Assembly (NCBI GenBank): GCA_034696485.1
Contig: JAQIWT010000368.1
Span: forward strand, 1 to 22,086
From: Isohypsibius dastychi
Taxonomy: Eukaryota > Tardigrada > Eutardigrada > Parachela > Isohypsibiidae
DNA: 22,086 nt
Reading direction: 5' to 3'
The notes below the pieces were generated by a model, which saw only the letters and a program-made list of their open reading frames with translations, did not search any database and was not told where the DNA came from. Positions within the stretch are counted from its first letter, which is position 1. The number at the start of each line of letters is the position of its first letter. A program made the translations under genes and the position numbers. This document shows positions 1 to 9,780 of this stretch, piece after piece.

Positions 1-84
1 TGCTCGGAGTTCCGAAGCCGACTGGACGCAAGCCCGCGAGTGTGTTTCGACGTCGCAATATATGAGCGCGTATAACGCAGTGTA
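1..84 (+). other. GC-rich window edge, possible end of an upstream gene
   Basis: The first 80 bases are clearly richer in GC than the AT-rich kilobase that follows. On the plus strand two frames are open from base 1, one ending in TAA at 73-75 and the other in TAA at 82-84. This would fit a last coding exon of a gene starting outside the window, but the minus-strand frames are also open. No family can be recognised from about 25 residues. Confidence 0.2.
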
Positions 85-1037
85 AGACGGAAGTGAAATT
101 TCTCAATTATTGCGCGGTATTTACGATCTTATTATTTCCAGACTTTTTTACCAAGTTCGCCAATATAATGTCAACTGGAATCAATGCCAACAGAACCGAC
201 CAAATTCTCTCGCTTAGACTGATAATACGGACATGTACAGTGGATGTTTATTAGTCGATGTTTGCCAAAAATCTTACCGTAATTAATCAACACGACGCTT
301 GGTTTTTTTGTTATTGCGCTGTGTTACGTTAGTAAAAACTCAATCTGTTTCAACTTTTCGGGAAAATCTTGATTCCTGATTCTCATTTGCAATATGAAAT
401 ATGAAACTAAAAAAATTGTCCGTTTGAGGTTATTTCAGTTTTGATTTTTACAAAACATTTTAATCAGGTAATTCAATTAAGTAACCCAGTAACATCAGTG
501 AATTCATGGAGAAGAAGAGGCATACTAAATTTACTGTCTCGATTATCGGAGATATTAAACTGGAATTTTTGGAATCTGTACTAGTATTTAAGCATCGAAA
601 GCTGTGTTTTTGTTTCGTTATAAATCTTGTTCTTATTTCTGTTCATGTGATGCAACAGGTTGTTGTCGTTAATTGCAATAACATGATTTATGTCGAGCCG
701 GCAGTGTACTGAATTGTCGATGGAAGTGATGATGGATCAAATCAAACCAAACAGTCTTATTTGAAGGTGGTTTCCTGCTAAAAAACTGAATAGAACGTGG
801 AAAAGCCCCACTCCAATGATTGATGAAGATGAGTGCTTGCTTGGCACCACGATCCATTTCATTCACTTCCATGAATTGAACAAAAAGTGTATCACGGCGG
901 TTCAGTAAATTAGTATTAAAGTGTCGCCGAAAACCTGTTCCCCGCCAGTAAAATTGCCGTTTGCACGTTTTCCGGTTTCAGACTTCAAACCAACTTTTTT
1001 TTGCAGAGTTTCTTGAAGGATATCGTAGCTCTTAAAC
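85..1037. other. intergenic and 5' flank of the first secreted-protein gene
   Basis: This is AT-rich DNA with short plus-strand frames but no supported coding exon. The longest ATG frame (506-712) has no recognisable family and ordinary non-coding composition. A strong splice acceptor (a run of T followed by GCAG, AG at 1005-1006) lies 31 nt before the ATG at 1038. The transcript start is therefore probably further left, behind a 5'UTR intron, or this is a trans-splice site. No TATA box stands out. Confidence 0.4.
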
Positions 1038-3039
1038 ATGATCTGGATTGCTCCCGTTGTATTACTTTGCGCGGTAAGGATCTTCCTACATACAGTTTTT
1101 AGTTTTGGATGTCAATTTTAATCAGTTCCTAGTTTCTTCGAATTGTTTCTTTGTTAGTTGTTTTTGCCAAAATATATGTAATTTTTCATTATATTGCGTA
1201 CGCACTAATCCGTTTTAATAAGTCAATATTTCAACAATCTTTGAATACAGCGACGGAAGTATAATACTCTAAATAAAAAGAATTAAAGTATTTTGTATTG
1301 AAATGTGGTGAATTAATTCTTTATTTACCTTACAGTTATATGTAGTGGATCAAGTCTTGAAAATAACTGAAGTATTTTCAATCAGATATCATGCTTAACT
1401 TGATGCAGACTTCGAAAAATTCAACCTAAGCAATAAAATCGCGTACGTTTATTGCTAACTGAACTATAGCCGTTTTTAAAGAGATATTTTTGCAGTTCGG
1501 ATGGACTTCTGCGGCAAATGTCCAATTCCTCACATCCTCAAACGGAAGTCGTCCGTCAGTTCTCATAGAAATCCCTCCACATTCCAGCACAAATATAACC
1601 GTTGAACAAAGACTTCCCTCAACAAATCCAACCACCACCACAGTTTCACCAGCTTCGGGGAGCACCATGTTAGTTTTCGCAGGAACGCCTAGTAGTTCCG
1701 GAGTCCTGCTTTCCAACGTAACTAACATACCATCAGGACCCAGAAGATCGTTATCTCCACCATCCGACATTGCTTCGGGAATCCTGCTTCCAAAGGGATC
1801 TGAGGGCGCAAATGCCAACAGAGAAACGCCGCAAAACGGACTTTTGATACCGGGGATAATCAATGCCGGTATCCCACCGATTATCGGGGATCCATCTCGA
1901 GCCCCGGTTATCAGCAGAAACCACAGGCTGGAAATTAAGTTAATTGACTTCCAAATGAACCGAACGGATGGTGAAAAGGTCAATCAGATGATTGGAATTT
2001 ACGTCAAATTCGAAGGGTAATTGAACTTCCTAGCACAAATATAATGAATTTACTGATAGATGTTTTTGGCTTTAGTGGGTCTCTTCCAAAAATTCCTGCT
2101 ACTGAAGAAGTGGAACCGCTGCCAATCGACGCCCAAGTTTTTGCCCGTGAGTTTGATTTTATATTCTATAATTTTCTGTGGAACAAGAGCCACTTGAATT
2201 TTTGTCATGATTTTAAAGAGTAATTTTAGCATTCTTACAAATGTCGATAATTTTAATATCTAACGTTTTTGTTCTGGATTGTTTGAATGGCCTTTTTGGA
2301 GTCTGTTTTTGTCGACAATGGTTTTCATATCATTTCTTTATTTTCTCCACTTTTAATTATGTCATGATCATTTTTGTTGTTCAGCGAACAACAGTTTTGC
2401 AGTTGGAGCAACCCATCTAAACACCTCAATCCACACTCTGCCAATTTCCATGACGAATTTCCAACATGTGTACAACGGAACATATAGCACCTCCGATGCT
2501 AACAAAGTCCCTATTCAACAAATCATGACAATTGAATTTTGTGGTCAAGCTAGTAATGTACGACATTTTCAAACATGGATTTCAAATTCAAAAACGGATT
2601 TTTTTAATTGTTTTTTCTTTCAGATTTTCGATGGAAAACTGGAAATTGATGTCAAGCCCTTGTTCAATGCCGATCCGGGTACATTTTTTTGAAGCACGGC
2701 TGCCCTGATTTGTACGTGTTGATTTATATATTTTTTCAATTCAGTGAATGGATTCAAGGAGAAATTTTTCAAGTGCCCAGTAAACTTGAACTACGCCCTT
2801 GCAAGTCAAGAATCTGATGCGTACTGGACCGGCATCGCTCAGTGTGACTCAGGAGCACTTGAACGCTACAGTTTCCGGTGAGCCATTTTTTCTAACAGAA
2901 ATTACTAACTGGACGAATTTTTCAGCTGCATTAATGTTCTTTATTGTTTTTCTGCAGAATGTGGTTTCAAACGAGGCAATATGTTGTCGATAACGGAACA
3001 TGCCAGAAGAGCATCCCAGTTTTGACGGAGCACAATTAA
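1038..3039 (+). CDS. secreted four-cysteine protein A (tandem paralogue 1), 356 aa, 7 exons
   Basis: Exons: 1038-1073, 1496-2016, 2076-2146, 2385-2557, 2624-2678, 2745-2877 and 2958-3039, with intron phases 0,2,1,0,1,2. The first exon encodes MIWIAPVVLLCA, and exon 2 continues into an AANVQF-type signal-peptidase region, so the product is probably secreted. Exon 2 is long and encodes a Ser/Thr/Pro-rich low-complexity stretch (roughly residues 30-150) before the shared block around LIDFQMNRT. The last four exons carry four cysteines (FCGQ, FKCPV, AQCDSG, GTCQK) that line up one by one with the next gene. Several Asn-X-Ser/Thr sites are present, including NIT, NVT, NRT, NTS and NGT. I do not recognise the family; an extracellular, disulfide-bonded, beta-rich domain is an inference. 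The first intron is 422 bp. Every exon join keeps the frame and matches the paralogue, so the model is well supported. Confidence 0.82.
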
Positions 3040-3713
3040 ATTCTGTTTCCGTCTCGTTTTCTCATGTCAGAACGCAATTTAATTGGATTAAAATTCTGGT
3101 ATTTGTCTATTTTTGATCTGTGATAACTATCTTCACATGTCATTCCCTTCTTTCTGGTCATTCTCAAACGAAAAAAAAACATGCGAAAAACCAGCTTTGT
3201 TTTGCTCACCACACTTTTGTTTAATTATCGCATGACTTTGATTTCCCATGTATCGGCATGCAGTTAATGACTCACAAACGAGTGACAAAAGCAATCTCCT
3301 TTGTTCGATCGGTTTACTTTCTCCTTTCCACAAATTGTTCTAAATCCCAAACAAAGACATAAGGGATAATCAAGGCTGACCGCTGGGCTGGCGCGCCAGT
3401 TCGATTAAAGCAGGCGAGACCGGAGCATCAAGGCATCAGCTGATTCACATATGATCGCCGCTGTCCATCGTACAGGTCTTTGGTGCTGACCCCTTCGATG
3501 AGTCGTTGACCACTCAGCTTGCGAGAAAGACAGAACTTTCCCGTGTGCATTCTGGGGAACGCCTACAGGATTTTCCAAGGTGCACTTTCACAAGCCAACC
3601 GAATTCGCTACCCTGCTTCGAAATCAGTCTGCAGATTTTCGCTTCATCGTCCAGCAATTTCTCCAATTCTACAACTTGCCATTAATTTTCTCGAAAGGTC
3701 ACATTCAGCCATC
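3040..3713. other. intergenic region between the tandem paralogues
   Basis: It holds the 3'UTR of the upstream gene and the promoter of the next. No canonical AATAAA is visible close to the first stop; AATTAAA-like strings occur there. From about 3370 to 3540 the DNA becomes GC-richer than its surroundings and includes a perfect 12-base palindrome at 3388-3399. This is the likely promoter and 5'UTR of the second gene. The open frames here (for example 3133-3333 minus) show no family resemblance. Confidence 0.4.
3388..3399. repeat. 12-bp perfect palindrome in the putative promoter
   Basis: The 12 bases CTGGCGCGCCAG equal their own reverse complement. They lie about 315 bp upstream of the ATG of the second secreted-protein gene, inside a local GC-rich patch. 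It could be a dimeric factor site or chance. Confidence 0.35.
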
Positions 3714-4843
3714 ATGCATTTCATCCTGTTCTCCGCTTTGATCGCTGTAAGTCTCGTGATTCATTTCTCCATTCTGCCGTGTGATTTAGTGAAACGTTTT
3801 TCCTTGCATCTGTTTTCACATTGTTTTGTCTTTGCTGCAGGGTGCTCTTGCACTGCCAACCACCGAAGGCCCGTTCCTTGCTGTGGTCGTACCAGGAAAT
3901 GTCACCGTTCCAAAACCACCTGCCATTTTCGTGAACAAGGACGTTGGCCTCGGAAATGACTTCAACCTGTACCATCGCGGAGAATTCCAGTTCTTGGACT
4001 TCCAGATGAACCAAACTACTCCGTTCAGCAACGACCTGCTTCAAGATATTGAGATCTGGACCAACGTGACATAGTAAGTCAGAAAGTTTCTGGTGACCTT
4101 TTGGGAACTTTCCTGCACAGTTTCTGATTGTTGTTTGTTTCTGCAGTGGACCTCATCCGTCGGGTCAAGGAACTGCGTTCAGTAAGCAATTTTGAGCCGA
4201 TCTTTGTGAGCTTCCTTGAATACATCTTCCATTGCTCTTTCAGCTTCACCTATTCCTCAGAGCACCCAAGGATTTTCCCAGTTGTTCGCCGGAAAGTATA
4301 ACGGTGGAAAAGATAACTTCATCAACATTGATCGAACCTGGTCCAACGACATCTGCGGATTCCCATACAAAGTAAGCTGATTCTTGACGTTCTCAGTTCT
4401 GGGCTAAAATAGTGAGCAAAAATTGTGTGAGAATATTCTGACGGTGACCTTTTTGTTGCAGAATGGTTACATCGAGGTTTGGGTTCGACCATTGACTGGA
4501 GCAAATGCTGGTGAGAATTTTCGCACTTCCGGTTCATCAGAACAGAACGCTGATGCTGGGGTTTGATTTCAGGAGTTTTCCAAGAAGGATTCTACACTTG
4601 CTTCTTCACCTTCGACTATCCCACGACCTTTTTGAAGAAGGAAGATTCCACCTGGAGCCAGATTATGCAGTGCAACTCTGGAAACGTCAACAACTACAGC
4701 TTCCGGTCAGTTCTTATTTTACTGCGTTTGGAGATGATTTGGTTTCTTATGCTGGTGTTTTTTCTTGCAGTCTCTGGTATCAGTTCCGAACCTACAATGT
4801 CCCCAAGAACGAATGCAAGAGCGGAAAATTCATCACCCTGTAA
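3714..4843 (+). CDS. secreted four-cysteine protein B (tandem paralogue 2), 227 aa, 7 exons
   Basis: Exons: 3714-3746, 3841-4073, 4147-4181, 4244-4371, 4462-4510, 4573-4705 and 4771-4843, with phases 0,2,1,0,1,2, identical to the neighbouring gene. Exon 6 is 133 nt in both. The start encodes MHFILFSALIAGALALP, a clear signal peptide, so the mature protein is about 210 residues and secreted. It shares the block LDFQMNQT...DIEIW with the LIDFQMNRT...IGIYV of paralogue A. The four cysteines (DICGF, YTCFF, MQCNSG, NECKS) are also shared, as is the YSFR-LWYQ junction. It lacks the Ser/Thr/Pro-rich insertion of its neighbour, so it probably shows the basic form of the domain. N-glycosylation sequons include NVT and NYS. 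No family is recognised. All introns are under 100 bp. The ATG is the only one that opens the signal peptide. Confidence 0.88.
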
Positions 4844-5226
4844 ATTGTCCGATTGCAGTTTTGTATGTCTCGTTTTAGCAAAACCCGAACATTTTGCTCA
4901 TTTTAGCGTTGTTTGATCATTTTACTCGTCTTCATGTACGAATCGATCTCCAGCCGCTTTTGGCCAATCGTTTAAAAATCAGAATGCGGTCTCGAAAACA
5001 AACGAATAAATCGATTCCGATGAATGAAGTTGCAGAAATGTGGTTTGAAAAGAAATACCAGACAATTCGGTTCTGAGAAAAATCACAGACAACAGCCACT
5101 TCCGGTGAGGGAAGAATCTTCTCAAAAGCAGGCATGAGGAAGACAGATGCGAACAAAATTCCTATCATCGAAAGACCTTGGGAGGAAAACATCCAGTTGC
5201 ATGAACAAAATAAAAAGAAACGTCTT
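4844..5226. other. convergent 3' intergenic region
   Basis: This is the tail-to-tail gap between secreted protein B (plus) and the Rab gene (minus). The plus strand has AATAAA at 5005-5010, about 160 nt past the stop. I see no clear AATAAA on the minus strand for the Rab transcript. An ACTTCCGG motif occurs at 5098-5105. No gene is supported. Confidence 0.45.
5005..5010 (+). terminator. poly(A) signal AATAAA for secreted protein B
   Basis: A canonical hexamer about 160 nt downstream of the TAA at 4841-4843, and the first on the plus strand after that stop. Confidence 0.4.
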
Positions 5227-6457
5227 TTAGCCGCAGCATTTTTTCTTTGGTGCACCGTTCGTTCCTTCCGGACACGAAGTTTTATCCAAAAGGGTAAAGC
5301 TGTTTGCATAGTTCATACTTCTGGCGCTTTCTTCCATCTCGTGTTTTCTCCTATCGATAACTTTTCTCATCATTTCCATAAAGGCGTTTTCGATTTGCAA
5401 ATTACTCTGCGCAGAAATCTCCCATAGAACCAATCCGTTCTTCTTTGCGAATTCCAGCCCGGCTTCCCGGCTAACTTTGCGGTCTTTCTCCATGTCAGAC
5501 TTATTTGCCAGTAAAATAATTTCGACGTTAGTTAAGCCTTTCAATCTGATTTGCTCAATCCACTTTGTACAACTTTTGAATGTTTTGTCATTGGTGATAT
5601 CGTAAACAAGGAAGAAGCCGTGTGCGCGATTGAAGTACTGGGTTGTTATGGACTGAAATCGTTCTTGTCCTGCAAAAAAGCACTCAGCTCAAAAATTGCA
5701 AAAATAACCAAACTGCAGCAGAATTCAACATCACCGAACAGGGTTTCCAAAAACCAAGCAAAAATTGAAAGTTATCAGTTCGAATATGTGGAGACAGAAC
5801 AACTAAATTCTAAATAGATAACCACAATTATGGCAGCAACATCGAAAACTAGATTGATTGAACTGACATCTTCGAGTAGCAACATAAAAACAGAGTGACT
5901 CTTAAAAATTCAGCTTTTGGACATCACCATTATTTTAATTCTATTGCTCCGAAATTTTATCAGCGAATGTTGTTTTATTCTTTATTAATTTCAAGATATG
6001 TACTTCTACTGCAAACGAAATTAAAACGGCAATACTTTCAAGACCTAAAAACCAATGTATTCATTTTCTTTAAACAAACTGAAAATGGCTTGTGCCAAAA
6101 AACAAACGAAATAACTATTTCGAAAGCGCCCTTAAATTTGCCTGCAGTATCCCAAATTTGCAATCTGACTTGCGTTTTGTCCACCAAGATCCGTCGGATT
6201 TTGAAATCCAATCCGATAGTCGCATTTTCCTGATAACTAAATGTATCATCCACAATCCTTCTAACAATGCTGGTTTTCCCAACAGCCGTATCTCCAACCA
6301 TCATAATTTTCATATGAATCTCATCAGCCGGAAGCGCAAAAGACGAATTCACAGTTATAAGCGAGCTGGACTTTTTCGGAACAGCGCTGGCAGGACCCAT
6401 TTTTTGTGCGTCATTTCCGATCAAAGAAATTTTGCGACCGGCAGACGACGCCGCCAT
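5227..6457 (-). CDS. Rab-family small GTPase, 252 aa, 2 exons
   Basis: Minus strand; exon 1 is 6457-6142 and exon 2 is 5669-5227. A membrane-traffic GTPase of the Rab8/Rab10/Rab35 type that cycles between GDP and GTP and marks vesicles or target membranes. Motifs: P-loop GDTAVGKTS (residues 55-63), effector loop ATIGLDFK (RabF1-like), DTAGQE (103-108), NKSD (161-164) and EISAQS where most Rabs have SAK. The C-terminus is KKKCCG, so two cysteines for geranylgeranylation lie one residue from the end. About 50 residues precede the GTPase fold, longer than in typical Rabs. The single 472-bp intron splits the glycine codon of DTAG|Q and uses a GC donor (GCAG|GCAAAT) with an ordinary TTTTGCAG acceptor; no GT alternative preserves the motif. 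The rhomboid gene lies 265 bp upstream on the same strand. Subfamily assignment is uncertain. Confidence 0.9.
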
Positions 6458-6471
6458 TATAAAAAAACCAA

Positions 6472-6480
6472 TCAACGCAT
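6472..6480 (-). promoter_or_regulatory. two-codon upstream ORF before the Rab start
   Basis: The minus strand reads ATG CGT TGA here, 14 nt before the Rab ATG (6457-6455). A T-rich splice acceptor (GTTTTCAG) ends immediately upstream at about 6485. Every transcript starting or spliced upstream of this point would carry the minimal uORF, which could lower initiation at the Rab ATG. Seen in sequence; the effect is inferred. Confidence 0.35.
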
Positions 6481-6681
6481 CCGACTGAAAACAAAAAACA
6501 AAATGCTCACCTCAAAGCAAGACTAATTCAAATCAGATTTCCGACGGAAGTGCAACCGAAACTCACGCTTCGTAAATAATTACTGAAATCGAACCAGTTT
6601 TGCTTAGATACCACTGGTAAAAATGAAGCAAAATAACGAGAATTCAACCGGAAGCAGAAACTACCGAGATTCACGTTAGAC

Positions 6682-6687
6682 TTTAAT
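6682..6687 (-). terminator. possible poly(A) signal ATTAAA for the rhomboid gene
   Basis: The minus strand reads ATTAAA about 36 nt downstream of the rhomboid TAA (6725-6723). ATTAAA is the commonest variant of the animal poly(A) hexamer, and no AATAAA is closer. Confidence 0.4.
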
Positions 6688-6722
6688 TCTATACATATCT
6701 GGTTTTTGTCTTCACAATGAGT

Positions 6723-9439
6723 TTAATTTAGGTAGACAGATGATGGAATGATGAAAACGTTCCACAAAACCGCTAAAGCAACACAAGCCGAATAAACCGC
6801 AAGCGCAATCCACCAACTAATTCGCACAGATAAATTTTCATCGAAATTCTTCAACACAACAAGTCCAATGCACAAACCGGAAAGCGCTCCCAACAAGTGT
6901 GCAATGTAGGAAACTGGAACGGGGGTCGGTTCGGCAGAGTAACGATCCCAGATGGCGACACCGACGTTGAAACTGGCGATGAACAAAACTCCGACAACTC
7001 GGAGAAATCCCAATTCCATATGAGCCCGATTCTGGAATAAAAACAAAAATTGATAGGATCTTGTGACTTGATACGCTTTCGGAAAACTTAATCGAGCCGC
7101 AGATTTTTTAAAAACGAAAAAATCTGATAAATTTTCTTCATTTTTGTTCAGCTTATTAGTTATGTACTTAAACTTCAAAAAGTCAGTTTTCGAGGATTGA
7201 AAAACTCGCATGTTCTTAAAAAAACTTCAGAATGGAATGCAAGCCCAACTTTGCAAGATCGCTAATTCATTAAAACAGATCCGCAATATATAATCGTACT
7301 TTATCCAGGAACTGACTCGATAAATCCTCGAAAGTGAAATTTGGGCGACCGCAGTACTTCTGGATTAAGCCAACTAATGAAAAGTATAAGGTCATTGATT
7401 TTGTTGAGGCCAACATATTTCCCTCATTCCGCGGAATTTTCAGCTATTTAATTAACGATATTCTTACCAAAAGCACATTGGCCAGATGAGCTGTAAGGAC
7501 GGCGTACACACCTCCGGAGGCACCCACAAGATATACATCCTGATCAAATACTGAAGTGCCCAATGAGCCTAATAGACGAAATACATCGTGGAAATACATC
7601 CGGGAAATACGATGCGGATTGTTAAAATTCTTACCGGCAAGAACTCCTGAGCAGTAAATAATACCAGTCCGAAAACTCCCATGGACCATTTCTAAGGGCA
7701 ATCCAACAAAAAGCTGGATCACCACGTTGAAGACTAGATGGAACCACCTGAAAAAAACAGACATTAAATTATGTCCACAAAAAAGAATAGAGAATGTTTT
7801 TTGAGATTATATACTACGGATTTTTCATTTGGAAAACAGATAAAACCAAATGAGAGCCAAGAGGTGCAATTCCAGATGAATGTCAATAGAACATCAAGGA
7901 AATATTGAATCAACCATAAAAAACAAGACAAAATACAGACTCATCAACAAGAATACACAAAAATAACCACTTCAAACAACAAACAAATTGATGAAAACGG
8001 TAAACAATTATATGCTGACAAAAAACAGTAGTTTCTAATAGCAATTAAAAGGTAAAATTCGAATGAAAACTGAATGAATCCGTAAATGTCCGTTCACGAA
8101 TCGGTCAATTTTTCAACACGGAAAATTGGGAACAACTGTCTTCTTTTATGGATAGAAATTATCTATGCTCTGGTGATTTCGAGCCGAATTATTCGGATAC
8201 ATACCCGGCATGAATAAAAATGTATGTAAAAAATCTCCACACTTGGATGCGTTGATCGGGACGGTAAATAAGAGGGCTGTCAACAGGCACTGGTCCAATG
8301 GACGAAATATTCCCAAAAACGATTGCGTAGTAGATAAATACGGCCAGCTGCAAAGACCAGTGATTATTTAACTTACAAGCAATTAGAGTGAATTGAAAAA
8401 TTGATTAATGGATCTGCGGAGAAAGCTGGCATAATTCCAGTGACCAGCGGTCATAAGGAGCTTTTCACATAAATGAATGGCATATGGCCTCTAATCGATA
8501 AATCCATATTTTATCTCTTGCACACTTTCGGAACTTGTGTCTCACATAGCTCTAATTACTCAAGCGTGGACAACAACACGCAGCGGCGGCAAAGGTCACA
8601 TCCAGCCACCATTTTGCTTGGTTTCCCATGAAGACAAAATCCGTTTGTAATTCAAATAAAACAATATAAATTAAAATTTGATTTACGGTATCTCGAAATC
8701 AAAGTTGTTGTTTTTGGTTTTTGGAAAGTTTGACAGAAAAGCAGAAATTATTGTCAAGTTTCTTTCCCTTTACCTGACAGATTACGGTAGATAGACAGTT
8801 CAATTTGACTTGAAGGACAGCGATTCGAACTACTTTGTTTCAGAATAACATTATAAATATATAGAATCAAACTACAATTTTAAATCTGAAAAACGAGACG
8901 AAATTAAATCACGAACTTTCGTTATGTGAATTAATTACCTTCAGCGTGACCTTTTATTTCCAGTTTCAGAAACCACGTGCTGCTAGCGGTCATAGTAAAT
9001 AATAATTTTTCAGCTTTTCTCGTTTTTAAATGGATCTTTTCATTCTTGCTTGCATGAAATGGAAATATTCTGAATGAATAAGGTCGTTATTATAAATGCA
9101 GCAATGATGGTGTTTCGGCAATGTCAGCTTTTTATTACGGCGCCATTGCAGAAGAATGGGTATAAAAGGACTAACCTGGATGATTGTGATGAAAATGAGG
9201 AAGAGTGGCGGCGGCCAGCATTTGTAATTGTCCGCGTAGTACCCGCTCAGGCCATCTTCAACGAGGACCTCCTTGACGGCTTTGCGGAACATTTTCCGGA
9301 CTAGCGTCCTTTTGTTGCTGACAATGGGCGCTTTGATCGGGAATCCAAATTCACTCGTCGCGTCTTCATTACTGATGTCTACCTCGAATTCTTTGCTTTG
9401 TTTCCACCAAACAAGATACTTGTTCAGACTCTTGTCCAT
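6723..9439 (-). CDS. rhomboid intramembrane serine protease, RHBDL2/3-like, 309 aa, 5 exons
   Basis: Minus-strand exons: 9439-9176, 8347-8205, 7747-7635, 7568-7468 and 7031-6723, phases 0,2,1,0. Family members cleave single-pass membrane proteins, such as EGF-family ligands, inside the Golgi or plasma membrane. The N-terminal 70 residues are cytosolic. [13 protein letters not shown] opens the first membrane segment, followed by [11 protein letters not shown] typical luminal loop ([14 protein letters not shown]) precedes the HAG-W-FHLVFN segment. The catalytic serine is in GASGG (Ser191) and the catalytic histidine in [12 protein letters not shown] (about His252). The length matches RHBDL2, about 300 residues. 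The introns are large for this window (321 upstream, then 828, 457, 66 and 436 bp). A splice acceptor (AG at 9457-9456) sits 16 nt before the ATG, so the start is in an exon with upstream UTR. A matching GTAAGT donor after 9781 on the minus strand could end a non-coding first exon. Confidence 0.93.
8441..8453. repeat. TGACC-N3-GGTCA inverted repeat in a rhomboid intron
   Basis: Perfect 5-base arms separated by AGC inside the 828-bp first coding intron. The ten bases AGCGGTCATA that start within it recur at 8985-8994 in the same intron. The arms resemble everted nuclear-receptor half-sites. Function is speculative. Confidence 0.25.
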
Positions 9440-9780
9440 TTCTGGACAACTTCTTCTGTAACAATATAAAAAGTGTTATCTGGATTAAGAACTTTTTTAG
9501 TTGCGAGAAAAAAACAAAACAGCAACAGAATATAATACCGAATATTTTACGTACAATAATGCAAACAAAAAATATATAAACGAAAGGAAAACTGAATGAA
9601 AAAATTAATCAAGGAATGGCCGCGGGAAAAAAATAATTATGGCTAATGAATACAAAATGACAACAACAATTGATAAGAACAACAAACAGAGATGAACAAC
9701 CAATAAGATACGTGGATTTCATACTGGAATTTAATAATTTTTACGCTTTTTTAGATATAAAATTTAATTTTTGCACTTAC

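Larger units (their letters stand above)
6458..6722. other. gap between the rhomboid and Rab genes (same strand)
   Basis: 265 bp separate the rhomboid stop from the Rab ATG. The gap contains ATTAAA on the minus strand (6687-6682) shortly after the rhomboid stop, CGGAAG-type motifs near 6547 and 6646, and a T-rich splice acceptor just before the Rab start. It must hold the Rab promoter unless the two genes are co-transcribed. Confidence 0.35.

Noticed and set aside
506-712. 68-codon plus-strand frame with hydrophobic stretches
   Set aside because: AT-rich composition, no splice partner, no recognisable motif; typical of chance frames in non-coding DNA.
1847-1874. GATACCGG...CCGGTATC inverted repeat
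   Set aside because: It lies inside a repetitive Gly/Ile/Pro coding stretch of secreted protein A and is explained by codon repetition.
1426-1983. 185-codon open frame on the minus strand
   Set aside because: It lies antisense to exon 2 of secreted protein A, whose plus-strand frame splices in phase at both ends and matches the paralogue. The antisense frame is a by-product of low-stop, Ser/Pro-rich coding sequence.
4505-4916. Two overlapping plus-strand frames of over 110 codons
   Set aside because: They read through introns of secreted protein B in the wrong frame; the real exons 6 and 7 explain the DNA.
5134-5427. 97-codon plus-strand frame
   Set aside because: Antisense to the Rab exon 2 coding sequence.
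5895-6526. Plus-strand frames of 112 and 144 codons
   Set aside because: They cross the Rab intron and run antisense to Rab exon 1; no family signal.
7032-7211. Extension of the last rhomboid exon to an ATG at 7211
   Set aside because: The residues upstream of NRAHMELG are Lys/Asn-rich, intron-like translation. A TTATTCCAG acceptor at 7033-7032 and phase 0 with the previous exon show the true boundary.
8821-8832. GATTCGAAC, a tRNA B-box-like string (minus strand)
   Set aside because: No matching A box, anticodon arm or acceptor stem can be folded on either side.
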